From Hsuehochloa calcarea (Eukaryota > Streptophyta > Magnoliopsida > Poales > Poaceae), in assembly GCA_036346395.1 (NCBI GenBank), contig CM070594.1, forward strand, positions 30,661,385-30,725,384: a stretch of 64,000 bases of DNA, given 5' to 3'. The translations under genes were made by a program, and so were the position numbers. The notes under the pieces are model-generated. The model worked only from the letters and a program-made list of their open reading frames with translations. It searched no databases and was not told where the DNA came from. Position 1 is the first letter of the stretch. Each line of letters begins with the position of its first letter. Positions 1 to 9,330 of the stretch are shown here, in pieces.

Positions 1-344
1 TGTATGTTTTAATTAGGTAATTGAGGAGAAGACAAGGTGATTTGGTGGGGTAGTTCGACTGCTTGCACTTCACTTTTATCCAATCGAATAATTATTATTA
101 CCTTTCAGTCAAGCCAACTTGTTAAATAAATTTCCAGATTTGTAATAATCCAACTTTGGTATTGCTTGACTGTTCGTGGTATTATATCTGTTTATCCATT
201 CTTTTCCATGAATCTGGTGATCGTTTATTGTCATTCTTTAGAAATTATTGTTGATTGAATCTGTATAATTCAGCTTTAATGCTATTCTTAGTAGTTTGAT
301 AGTTTTGCGTGACATCTTGGCTTCCGAATAGCCAGGGTGTTACA
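1..344 (+). mobile_element. 3' end of a gypsy-type LTR (element L), cut by window edge
   Basis: The stretch ends in GGGTGTTACA exactly where copia D coding sequence resumes, so it is the right end of an insertion into D. The last 40 bases resemble the terminus of the A-family LTR and contain the same kind of terminal stem-loop (TTGGCT...AGCCA). The sequence is T-rich with no coding potential. The left end, the target duplication and whether it is solo or part of a full element lie outside the window. Confidence 0.75.
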
Positions 345-534
345 GAAATCATGCAACATGCAAACACTAAACATGATATCGGGCCCATATGTGGTAAGAT
401 AAAGAAAACTACCAATCATAGATCTATAAAGCTTTAAATCTATCGGTTTATCTCCCTCGTTAAGGTTGAGATGACCGTTGGTTGCCATGGGAGTCTTGAT
501 GGGCTCTGCATCTTCCATGCCAAATTTCTTGATC
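345..534 (-). pseudogene. Copia D: C-terminal part of reverse transcriptase
   Basis: The minus strand encodes a KKFGMEDAEPIKTPMATNGH-type stretch, followed by YRSMIGSFLYLTTYGPDIMF and a VCM-HDF tail. These are the conserved blocks after the YVDD active site in SIRE/Maximus-like Ty1/copia polymerases. The reading frame is cut on both sides, by LTR L at 344 and by element A at 540. Its N-terminal continuation is found beyond A at 19973, where the minus strand reads TKYAKDL, so both pieces are one gene split by A. It is a dead fragment. Confidence 0.88.
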
Positions 535-539
535 AAATC
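535..539. repeat. Target site duplication of element A (aaatc), left copy
   Basis: The pentamer aaatc precedes the TGTAAC terminus at 540 and recurs at 19968-19972 directly after the TTACA terminus at 19967. A five-base duplication is usual for gypsy integrases. It proves that 540-19967 is a single insertion event with later insertions inside. Confidence 0.93.
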
Positions 540-853
540 TGTAACACCCTGACTATAAGGAAGTCAAGATGTCACCTACAATCACTAATCTTTAGAAAAT
601 TTGCAACAATAAGTATTACTAGAATTGGCGTACCACAAGGATATACGTGAACAGGAAATCATCAACAGTTTAATCAACGGATTGGAAATAAACATTTCAG
701 GGAGATATGGTAAATCTGACCAAGTTGGCTTATTACAATTCAACACCAGGTATAAATCGAAGACAATATTAATTTCTCAAATGTTTTGGATTATGGTACT
801 GAGTGCATCATGTTGTTCTACCCACCATGAAAACAGTTCTTCTTGTCATTTAC

Positions 854-1384
854 CTAAATAAAACAACAAAGCAAGAATGAGCCAAAGACTCAGCAAGTAA
901 TTGTATGTAACAATCAAACATTCCATGAACAATATATCACTTTCATAATTTGAACATTATTTGAAACAACTTTATGAATGGATGAAGTGGAATGATGCAT
1001 TGAAGGAATTGGACATATCGCAGCATATACCGGTATAGCGAGTGAAACACCCGTCGGTGTTCACTTAAGGTAATCGTATGAAGAACGTTTCATACAATCG
1101 TCCAACGTGGCCCACATTGGAATGGTGGACTCACGTAACATGGCCCACATTGGAATGGTGGACTCACGTACCCATTCTGGAATTGATGGGATTTTCAAGT
1201 GCCCATACTGGAATTGATGGGTCTTACAAAGGTAATTATGCATGTCATGATGTGATTCCATGGAAATATTGAGGTACAACGTACTGGACAGAATCAATCT
1301 ATTAACAGAATCAAAACGAAACTACAAATCCAATCGGATCCTCAACTCTAATGGAATCAAACAACGAATTGGAGGTCTAATTAC
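854..1384 (-). other. Putative LTR leader intron, partly deleted (A 3' LTR)
   Basis: In sense orientation the donor-like site is AAGG/GTAATT (GT at 1384-1383). The acceptor is TTTATTTAG/GTA (AG at 855-854). A CTCAT branch-point-like site lies 25 nt before the acceptor, inside the TGAGTC-TTT-GGCTCA hairpin at 878-892. The middle is lost through the LTR deletion. The splice role is inferred from comparison with the other LTR families in the window. Confidence 0.5.
1026..1221 (-). promoter_or_regulatory. ACCGGT palindrome followed by a hairpin array in the A LTR
   Basis: The 12-base palindrome at 1026-1037 is followed by a stem-loop at 1042-1064 (GTGA/TCAC and ACACC/GGTGT around CGTC). Next comes GTATGAA/TTCATAC at 1076-1095, then two 33-bp tandem units (1108 and 1141) each with CCAC...GTGG around ATTGGAAT, then two CCCAT...ATGGG hairpins (1171-1190, 1202-1221). 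The loops of the last four all contain TGGAAT. The same array occurs at 15975-16170 and, slightly diverged, at 25482-25680. The role is unknown; in the proposed transcript it lies in the 3' half of the leader intron. Confidence 0.6.
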
Positions 1385-2004
1385 CCTTGTAGGCGGTAAG
1401 GCGGCGAAGATCCGCTGCACACGGGTCTTCCTCCCTTCTCCTCTCTTCTCTCTTCTAGGGCCGCCACGGAAGGCGGCGAGCGGCCGTCGGCGTCGGCGAA
1501 CGGAGTTGTTGGAGAGAACCTTGAGGAGGAGCGGCGGGGATCACCGGAGTTGGCACCACCACCGCGAGGGAGCACCAAGAGGCAGCAAGGAGGCCGGTTT
1601 GGGGGAGGGGAGGAGGCGGCCAAGGGGGAGGGGAGGAGCCAAGGGTGGCGGCTAGGGTTTTGGGGGGGGAGTGGCGCCCCCCCTTTTTGGCCGGCCCCTA
1701 CATGGGCGGCGGCCCCTCTTGGGCCACTGGGTGCGACTGCGGCCAAGTTGACGTCTAATAGCGTTACCCCCATGTTTGGAAAAATCCGGCTAAAGTTGTT
1801 TCTTTTACCCCTCCGACTTCTTTCTTTTTACCGATTCGTTCGGAAAGTTTTAAATCTCGTTTTCGAATAAAATTCCCAGATAATTGAAACGATACAACCT
1901 AGCTGGATAAATGAGGTATTACACTCTATCCCCCTTAGAAAAGATTCGACCTCGAATCTAAACACAGATCTATTCAAAAATAAAACTGCGACTAGAATTT
2001 ATTA

Positions 2005-2330
2005 ACGAAAAACACGTACCATAAGCGAGCAGTGCGAATACTTATCGCACACGAGGATACTAGCTCTCAAGCGGCCTCTTTTTCGGACTAGAAAACCACA
2101 ACCCAAAGACCCAAAACGGCGCTGACCTAACACTCAACTTTGAACTTTCTAGGTACCCTCATCGAAGAGGATCGAAGGTAAGACCATACTCGATGGTCAA
2201 CGTCTTAAACTATAACTTTCGAACCTTGAATGGTTCATTTTGCCCACTCGACACGAACACACCCGACGTTGCGTACTTCGCGCGAGTACCCGAGACGGTC
2301 AAAATGAAATACCAACTTTCCAATTTCTGC
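2005..2330 (-). pseudogene. Decayed integrase C-terminus/chromodomain tail of element A
   Basis: Near 2050-2100 the minus strand reads SEKEAA-x-ELVS, matching the SEREATWEWES chromodomain block of element B (9067-9330). Upstream sequence (2150-2330) aligns with the same B segment at low identity, with stops and indels. The position next to the polypurine tract is where chromovirus pol genes end. This is a remnant with no function. Confidence 0.55.
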
Positions 2331-2901
2331 AACTTTCGGAAACGAAGGGAATCCAATTGAAAATAGCGAGTCCTCAACGCGTCCACTAAATGCTAACTCT
2401 CCACCAAAAGATTAAATTCCAAATTTGACAATTCATCTCAAAACAAATCCATTTTTCTAAATAGGCAGTTTACAAATGAACACCACTACAACCAAAGGAG
2501 AAATTCTGGGCGCCTAAACCAAACACTTGCGCTTTATGCGAATTAGAAAGAATCTACATGCCAACACATTTCAACTCAAGTTGCGAAAAACACAGTCAAC
2601 AACACCAAACTCAAACGAGAATCAAGAAAACACTTCATTATCCGATGAACATACCTTTCCACCGTTTCTCTCTTCTAGGAATAAAATTTCTCTCGAACCT
2701 TGAAATTCGAATTCACTGACTACCACATGAGCTAAAACCTCTTAGTTAAACATCCTCAAATTATACTCAAATTGAAATACATCATCCACACCCCTGTGGG
2801 GTGGCCCCATTGAATCCTCCGAATACTCTATGCATCTCATTCTACTTAATCAACCATAATTTGATTGAAGGCACCCAAAGCGCCACAAAAATAGATCCCA
2901 C

Positions 2902-2945
2902 TGTAACATCCTGGCTATTCGAAAGCCAAGATGTCACGCAAATAC
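2902..2945 (-). repeat. Isolated 44-bp LTR terminus inside element A
   Basis: The sequence starts TGTAACATCCTGGC and runs to about GTCACGCAAATA. It is the reverse complement of an L-type LTR 3' end (compare 300-344), including the TGGCT...AGCCA terminal hairpin. The equivalent place in element B (about 10138) lacks it. It could be a template-switch scar or a remnant of a deleted insertion. No target duplication is clear. Confidence 0.5.
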
Positions 2946-5900
2946 ATTACCTCTAATTTTTCAAGAACAACTCAGAATCCTCAGTACACACGCTCATGTA
3001 CTACATCAAAAAGGTTCTATCAATGATCATTCCACTGCTCAGGAAATTCCTTTATTCCACTTTCTCTACACACACTCATTGAGTGACCAAAGGTCTAACA
3101 TAACAATGCAAACCCAAATTTAATCTCCAAGATCTCTACCACAAATTTCAATTATAACATATAGGGAAATCAGCGGATTGACTCTCAAACATTTTCCCCA
3201 ATTCTAACATACTCACTCATTTGCATACTTAGAAATTTCTCACCTAATCTCGCATCATTATCCAATTGTGTTGCTCTATAGAAGTAATCAAGGTTTCCAT
3301 ACCTTCGATAATCACCGACCATTCAATCATGAACTGAAGTTCTGAATTTTCACTATACCATAGGTTCTACTCAGTCGTAACACTTTTCAGACTTACTTCG
3401 AAACCAAACATTCCATGTGAATTAATTTTTCCCCCAAGAGATACAGATCAAAACCATTCTACAATCTACTACTCCTCCAATAACTTGGTAGCAAAATATC
3501 ACCGCTACGATTACTCATCTACCACCAAACAGTTGCCAAACTTACCCTTTGCAAACACTTTGCATCCCAAAGCGTGATCCTTTCTCAAAAGGAAGAGGCG
3601 AACAAAGATCGTTTATTCACACAGAAAGCGTTGCTCATCACGCGAAAGAAACCAAAAGAAATATTCTGATAAAGGTGATCTTGGAAAACGAAAGCTGATT
3701 TCATAAATGGGAGGCACACATCCCTCAAAAGAGAATAGCAAATAACAGCCGACACGAAAGAAAGATATTACGTTTGAAATTCGCCATCTTTTGAGCGGAA
3801 AGAGCAACAAATTTAGGGACGCTTCAAATAACCACAAGATTTAATTAAGAATCGATAAGATCCTTCAACAGGACAACTTGCTCGAAACAGTTCATCTACT
3901 TGGGAAACACGAGATCCAAATGTTCTCAGCCACAAAACTCGAAACATTTCCCTTTACAGGATTTCACGGAAAGCAAACGGATTAACTTCGTCTCGAAGAG
4001 ATCAACAAAAATATTCTTTTATTGCCACCTCACTTAGCGAACTCAAACCAAGGAGCCTTTGGACTAAATCACACGAAATCTTTAAGAAACAATAGGTTAA
4101 TCCAATTCCTCAAGTTACCTAAAATAATTTGATTACCGTTAATTCCACGAGCTCCAAGGTGCAGTGAAAGCTAAACTTGAAATATTCTTATTTGAGCGAT
4201 GCCACCAAAGGCGATCAATTTACTATAGGTATTAACATCAAGCCCATAACAACACTTAGAAAACGTTTCGGAAGACCCACGTGGAATAAATGGGTTGATT
4301 CCTTCTCGAAAGAAGAGGCAAATAGAAACGATCTTTACCAACTGAAGAAATCACTTACCACTCGCAAGGAACACAGAACTCAGGGGAAAACCAATTAGGC
4401 AACGAACTCAGAACACATATGAAAAGTCCACAGTTGAAAACATAGGCCTCACAAAAATAGAATATCCGACCTTAACCGTTAGGAACAAACGGGTATTCAA
4501 GATCAAAACACCCGCATCATGGAAGAACTATTATAATTTTTCAACATATCGCTTCACTCGACAAACGATATTTACCACAAAGAACTTGAATTCCCCAAAA
4601 GAGCATGTACACAAAACTGGAAATTTGATCATTTTAGAAATATTACGAAAGGCGACAACTTTCTTTCTTTATAAAGGAATCAACATTGCCATCACATTAC
4701 TGATCATGTCAATAAACCTTCTAAAGGAACATGGCAAATCGTGTTATAGAAATTTTTCAGCATCAAATGGAATTGTAATAACAACTTATTCTAGAAAGGA
4801 AACTTAGTACAAAAACCACAAAGCTGAAACAAACCTCTCACACATCTCCACCATAACATTAGAAAAGGGTTTCGATATTTTTTTTAAGAGAGGTTCTAAA
4901 CTCCAACATTCCAACTACTCCAAAAGAAACGAGTAGAGTCAAGACTTTCTTCGACAAACTTTGTAAAAGCTAATTCCCGTTCCCCAAAATACCAAACGGT
5001 TAACCAGGTCCCCTTAATCAACAAGTGAGATAGGACCCTTACCAAAAGAATGATCTTGTCAATAATATCGTGTACAAGTAGCAAAGAGAGCTCAACAATC
5101 AGAAAGACAAGAATTGTTTTGAAAAAAAACATCTAGGGACCAATAGGAACCCGTAGCCAACCAATTTGTTTGATTACCATCTCCGACTTAATCACCACAA
5201 GGCACCCCAAAAAGGGTTTTAACACTAATCCTCAGAAAAGAGATCGTTAAACTTCAAGGCGGAATGATCCAAAAGAAATACATGGAGCCAATGCTTCCTC
5301 ATGTTAACGAACTTGCAACATAAAACTCTCATTATACAAACTATCAAACGAGTAAACGAGTCGCTATTTTCCAATGTGAAAGAAGGAACAAACATGGAAA
5401 TATCAATATTGCCAACTGTCGAAGATCATTTAAAATAAAAGAAATTTAACAACTGAAAACAATAATATTTTCAGAGAACCATTAAAGACCTATTGGATCT
5501 CATCAACTACCATGAATCATGAACATAAGAGAAATTCATCAACTACCACCGGACAAGAATTGGTCAAAATCAGAAATCAAGGAAGAGAACCACTGTCTAA
5601 AGCATCCCAAAAAGAAATATGCAAGATCATTGTGCACTTGATAAAGAACTTGCAAAAGAAATCGCCAATGCAGAAACCTCAAGCGAACACACGGGTTGAA
5701 TTTTCCAACAGGGGTAAAACAGAACTTCCGTGAAAAGGTAAATCTTGCAATTGAACTACGCTCACGTAGAGCAGAAATTTCACAATAGTTGAAAGAACAA
5801 TAATTGTTTCAAAGAACGATCAGAAATCTACTAGAGATTGCCTTTGCATTATAACCCTCCATTCAAAAGAAATTCACGAACTATCGAAACTACAACGAAA

Positions 5901-6311
5901 AACGGATACAAACTTGAGAAGGACAAAACTTCATCAATGAGCTCGGGCTCAACACGAACTATAGAGCGGGTAAGAACTTCTCTACTATTACAACACGAGC
6001 GATGGTGTAGCACAGCAAAACCGGGACGATAACCACGAACTCGGTTGCTCGGCGTCCGCTACCGATCGCATAACTAATGCAATCAATTATGAATATATAG
6101 GATCATCTCATGACAATCATAGGGTAATTCATAGATATATAGGATATCGCATCACGACATAGATTAATAACAAGAAAGATAGTACAGAAGCAATTCTATA
6201 CCATACAACATAATGAACAACATCACTAGAAATGCGGAAACAATGGATTTCCCAAACCCCACCTACTGTGCACAGTGTGTCATTTTAATAACTTAATTAC
6301 CACGGACCTAA

Positions 6312-6328
6312 AGCCCGCTCTGATACCA
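6312..6328 (-). other. Primer-binding site of element A
   Basis: The minus strand reads TGGTATCAGAGCGGGCT, complementary to the 3' end of plant initiator methionine tRNA. It starts two bases inside the LTR boundary at 6331. It fixes the element's orientation as minus and identifies the right-hand LTR as the 5' LTR. Confidence 0.9.
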
Positions 6329-6330
6329 AC

Positions 6331-6405
6331 TGTAACACCCTGACTATAAGGAAGTCAAGATGTCACCTACAATCACTAATCTTTAGAAAATTTGCAACAA
6401 TAAGT
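6331..6405 (-). mobile_element. Element A 5' LTR, terminal piece, split by element B
   Basis: It matches 540-614 of the left LTR almost exactly and then stops at element B. The five bases taagt at 6401-6405 are B's target duplication and recur at 15557-15561, where the A LTR resumes. It includes the terminal stem-loop TGACT...AGTCA at the U5 end. Confidence 0.93.
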
Positions 6406-6786
6406 TGTAACACCCCAGCCCAACACTGAGCCTAGAATGCCACCACACTACACTTTAAGCTAATAAATATTGACACACTATAAAATTACATCAAGGAAAC
6501 AATGATAGTCATATCCAAAGATCACAAACGAACATGCATAATTAGGGTTCAAATGATAATAAGTAATCAGGTGGAATAAAATCAGGTAAACAGTCCAATA
6601 TCGCATCACCCAATGAATCCAAATGATTAAAGTAAAAAGTCTAGTCCAAATGATATCCTAATCATTATTCAATAACTAACATGTCCAAGTGTAAACCAAT
6701 ATTGAATGAAAAGATTATCATGGCGAATGTTCATGTGATGTCCATGTGCTCTAATCGCTCTCAGCTACGGCATCCTCGAAGATCAC

Positions 6787-8102
6787 CTAAAGACAACAAT
6801 AGAGCAAGGGTGAGTCCACGACTCAGCAAATACATCCATAAACAACGAACAATAATAAATCATCAGCATTCGTTAACTTCATTATCATCACATGCACTTC
6901 TATTATCATTCTCATTCATCAATCTCAAATATCAATGCAACTCTATTCTATATGTCCACATGCACTTCTTTTCGCGTATACCGGTATAGCGTGAGTGAAT
7001 GCTCGCGACAACATTCACTCTCAAGCCCGTTCCTCCTCAAGGATCGGGGACCTCCTCCACTCCCGTGGAGTTGTGATCAATCATGATCACCTTCTCTTAT
7101 GCAAAGATGCTTATGAATGCAAACATGCAACCTCCATCATAAACATCATATCCAACTTTCCATCATGCTCATCAACAAAGATATAAACATACCAATTCAT
7201 TGTTTGCAATTAAACCAAATAGAAGCACAACAATAATGGTAATAGAAGATAAAGAAAACAGTGATCGATCATTGATCGCTGTCTACCATGCACTTGCCTT
7301 TACTAGCAGCGACGCACGATTTGGCTAGAAGACGGCAACAAACATGACGCCTCTCCTACATTAAATACACCAACTTCAATACAAATCACAGCAACAAGAA
7401 TAGCAATCAAAATGCTTCGCTCCTACATGTTCCCAAATATAACACGTTACTCCGGTACCGAAAAGTTACCCATTACTGTCTAGGCACTAAAACGAACGTA
7501 ACTTTTGACTCGAAAGTCCGATCACCACAAACCACCCCATTCTGGATTCTTCATAAAATTATCCACCTTTTCTTAGATTACGAAGACTTCTAATTAAATC
7601 ATCTAACCCTCCGTATTTAGCCCGGAAAACCGATCTGTCCGCTTCGGAACAGCAGACTTACTAAATTCATAACTTTTGTTTTACTCCACCAACATGCGCG
7701 TTCTCAGATTCTACAGAACCATTGGACAATTATCTACAACTTTCATGTAGATCAAAAATACTAATTAATCTGTTTACTATTTTTAATCCGCAGTCTACCA
7801 AAACAGCGCCGAAAGACGACAACCGTAAAAACAGCGGTCTTCCGAAAATCATAACTCCAATTCTACTCGTCCGATTGACGCGATTGAATAAGCTAAAGAA
7901 AGCTATTGATATTATCTACAATTAACCAGTAGACGACAATTCCAAAATTTGTCATTAAGGTACCCGAATAAATCGTACAACCGAGCAGCATAATAAACAA
8001 ATCTATTATTCGACTCTTCGATTAGAAAATTATAAAACCTCACTAATTACTCTAGATCATAATCTCTAATTAACAGCACAAAGAAATCGGTAAAAGAATT
8101 AC
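6787..8102 (-). other. Putative LTR leader intron (B 3' LTR), 1316 nt
   Basis: Donor-like GGTTG/GTAATT begins at 8102. The acceptor-like GTCTTTAG/GTG has its AG at 6788-6787. A CTCAC branch-point-like site lies 25 nt before the acceptor. It sits within a perfect TGAGTC-GTG-GACTCA hairpin (6811-6825) followed by a pyrimidine tract. The stretch is T-rich in sense while the preceding leader is GC-rich, as expected for a plant exon/intron boundary. No transcript evidence is available here. Confidence 0.6.
6977..7020 (-). promoter_or_regulatory. ACCGGT palindrome and stem-loop of the B LTR
   Basis: TATACCGGTATA at 6977-6988 is followed on the plus strand by a 9-bp stem, GAGTGAATG (6993-7001) with CATTCACTC (7012-7020). 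The A, E and F families have a stem-loop of different sequence at the same place. Two shorter hairpins follow (CTCCAC/GTGGAG at 7052-7067, TGATCA/TGATCA near 7076-7091). The copies in C (17193-17236), B 5' LTR (13571-13614) and J (60570-60613) are the same. Confidence 0.65.
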
Positions 8103-8780
8103 CAACCAAAACACGTCGGCCAAGCAAGGAATGGATGACGTGCGTCGCGACAACCGGACTCGGCGACGTCCACGCGCCCGGCAGGAAAAACGGCAATGCA
8201 GATCAATCTTGGTAGAACCGACGGCCGAAAGAAAGCGGCGCGGCAATGAAAAGCGGCGCGCTGCAGTCTTCGGCTCGGCTTTACGCGCAGCGCATGCAAT
8301 CAATCGGCAGTAGCTTCACTCGGCGCGAGATGGCGGCCAGCGAAACCGATTAACCGGCTCGCGAAACAAAGAAAAAAAATGGCCGACAAGACCGCGGCGG
8401 CCACAAATAGATTGGCTTCGGCGCTGGAAAAGTCAGCAGCAATTCCAGCCTGAGGCTTGATCGCAATGAGCAGCCGCGAGGCAGCGGGGCAGCGATCTGC
8501 GAGGACGGCCCAGCGCAGCCAAAGAAAGCGGCAGCGAGAATCGAGGCGGCTCAGCGTGAGCGGTCGAATCTGCAGCAGAATCGGCCTACGCACAAAGCGG
8601 CGTCCGCGCGCGCCTACAAGCGATTCGATCGCGGCAAAGAAGAGAGAAAGGAACCAGCAGCAGCAGATCTGCACGGCAACTCTCAGCAGCGGCAAGATTC
8701 GGCAGGAAAAGATTTTGGCTGGCGGTGCTAGCTTCCAGAGGCAAAGAAAAGAAGCTGGCGGCGGTGGAAAAATAAAAAGG

Positions 8781-8820
8781 CTGCTAGGGTTTTTTAAAAC
8801 TCCCACAAATCTATTTATAC
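8781..8820 (-). promoter_or_regulatory. LTR promoter of element B: TATA box with adjacent telobox
   Basis: The minus strand reads GTATAAATAG at 8820-8811, a good plant TATA box. About 16-30 nt downstream it reads AAACCCTAGCAG (8795-8781), containing the telobox known from promoters and leaders of ribosomal-protein and other growth-related plant genes. Transcription should start near the telobox. The same pair is present at 15345-15385 and, in J, at 55811-55850 and 62320-62356. Confidence 0.65.
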
Positions 8821-8991
8821 GGCTCTAAAGAAATTCTGAAAATATTCTATTTTTCACAAAATCTTTTTATTTAATTACGCACGAGCCCTAAGGACGTTTT
8901 TAATTACTTATTTATTGATACTATTTAACTAATTACTCTCCGATCCTTAAGACGCGATTAATAATATTTATTTATTTTTCGGAGTATTACA

Positions 8992-9005
8992 TTCTACCCC
9001 CCTTA
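8992..9005 (-). other. Polypurine tract of element B
   Basis: The minus strand reads AAGGGGGGTAGAA and abuts the 3' LTR start TGTAATACTCC at 8991. It is the expected plus-strand primer site. The same tract occurs at 56007 in J and in slightly different form at 1924 in A. Confidence 0.85.
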
Positions 9006-9066
9006 ACGGAATTCGACCCCGAATTCTAATCGCCGATCTACTCAAACAAAAACTACACTGCTGAAA

Positions 9067-9330
9067 TTAAACAACAAAATAACACGTACTTGACGTGAAC
9101 AACTCCGGATACTGCTCGCGCATGCGAGACTCCCACTCCCAAGTCGCTTCCCTCTCGGACTGATGCGTCCACAGCACCTTGACGTATACCAACGTCTTGT
9201 GCCTCAGCACTCGTCTCGTCATTTTTCGGTACACTCAACTGACAGAAGTCGAAGGTACGGTCTTACTTGGTGGTCAACGGCTCTAAGAAAACCTTGTAAT
9301 CCTGATCTCTCAAATACTACCTTGACATCG
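9067..9330 (-). pseudogene. Integrase C-terminus and chromodomain-like tail of element B
   Basis: From about 9222 to the stop at 9069-9067 the minus strand reads RRVLRHKTLVYVKVLWTHQ, then SEREATWEWES and RMREQYPELF. This is the VKVLW-H-x-EATWE block that ends Tekay-type chromovirus integrases. Upstream, to about 9330, relatives of the H-x-VFHVS-LRKY-DP block are visible with in-frame stops. In chromoviruses this tail guides integration to particular chromatin. Here only the last 50 codons stay open and no polymerase precedes them, so it is a remnant. Confidence 0.75.

Larger units (their letters stand above)
540..1923 (-). mobile_element. Element A 3' LTR, carrying an 819-bp deletion
   Basis: It matches the A 5' LTR at both ends. 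It lacks the segment equivalent to 16222-16594 plus 18862-19307: the sequence jumps from ...aaatattga to ggtacaacg near 1272. The endpoints share TGA, so a short-homology deletion is likely. In sense orientation it holds a GC-rich first part (1381-1760) with an AAACCCTA telobox near 1651-1660, the donor-like GGTAAT at 1384, hairpins at 1026-1221 and the TTTAG/GT acceptor-like site at 854. No TATA box is obvious. Proline- and glycine-rich frames in the GC-rich part look like composition artefacts. Confidence 0.88.
1924..6330 (-). mobile_element. Element A internal region, essentially non-coding
   Basis: It lies between the polypurine tract (1924-1937; minus strand AAGGGGGATAGAG) and the primer site (6312-6328). 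The sense strand is rich in G and T and poor in C and A, with stops in every frame. Short frames of 60-78 codons (for example 4177-4398, 4896-5132, 5512-5733) have no convincing relatives. Segments align roughly with the internal regions of B and J, so this is a decayed or deletion-derived Tekay-like body rather than unique DNA. I could not place protease, RT or integrase core motifs in it. Confidence 0.75.
6406..8991 (-). mobile_element. Element B 3' LTR (2586 bp)
   Basis: It is paired with 13000-15556. In sense order from 8991 it has a short AT-rich U3, a TATA box (8811-8820), a telobox (8781-8795), a GC-rich CGGC-rich leader (8103-8780), a donor-like GTAATT at 8102, a T-rich stretch, the hairpin and ACCGGT cassette (7020-6977), an acceptor-like site at 6787, and the 382-nt end of the LTR. 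The frames in 8070-8830 have biased composition and are not credible genes. Small indels against the other LTR cluster in 8100-8700. Confidence 0.92.

Noticed and set aside
6681..7186. Repeated 60-134 codon frames (for example 6681-6989, 13275-13583, 16872-17210, 53785-54189, 60275-60679) seen in every B-family LTR.
   Set aside because: They are antisense to the element and identical only because the LTRs are. Coding fails in diverged copy C. The conserved feature there is the branch-point hairpin and acceptor, not a protein.
8070..8830. Overlapping open frames of 60-168 codons on both strands in the GC-rich LTR leaders (also 14661-15371, 55240-55690, 61788-62323, 23210-23950, 26595-27206).
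   Set aside because: They arise because CGGC-rich DNA has few stops. They lack domains, change frame between near-identical LTR copies and read proline, arginine or serine runs.
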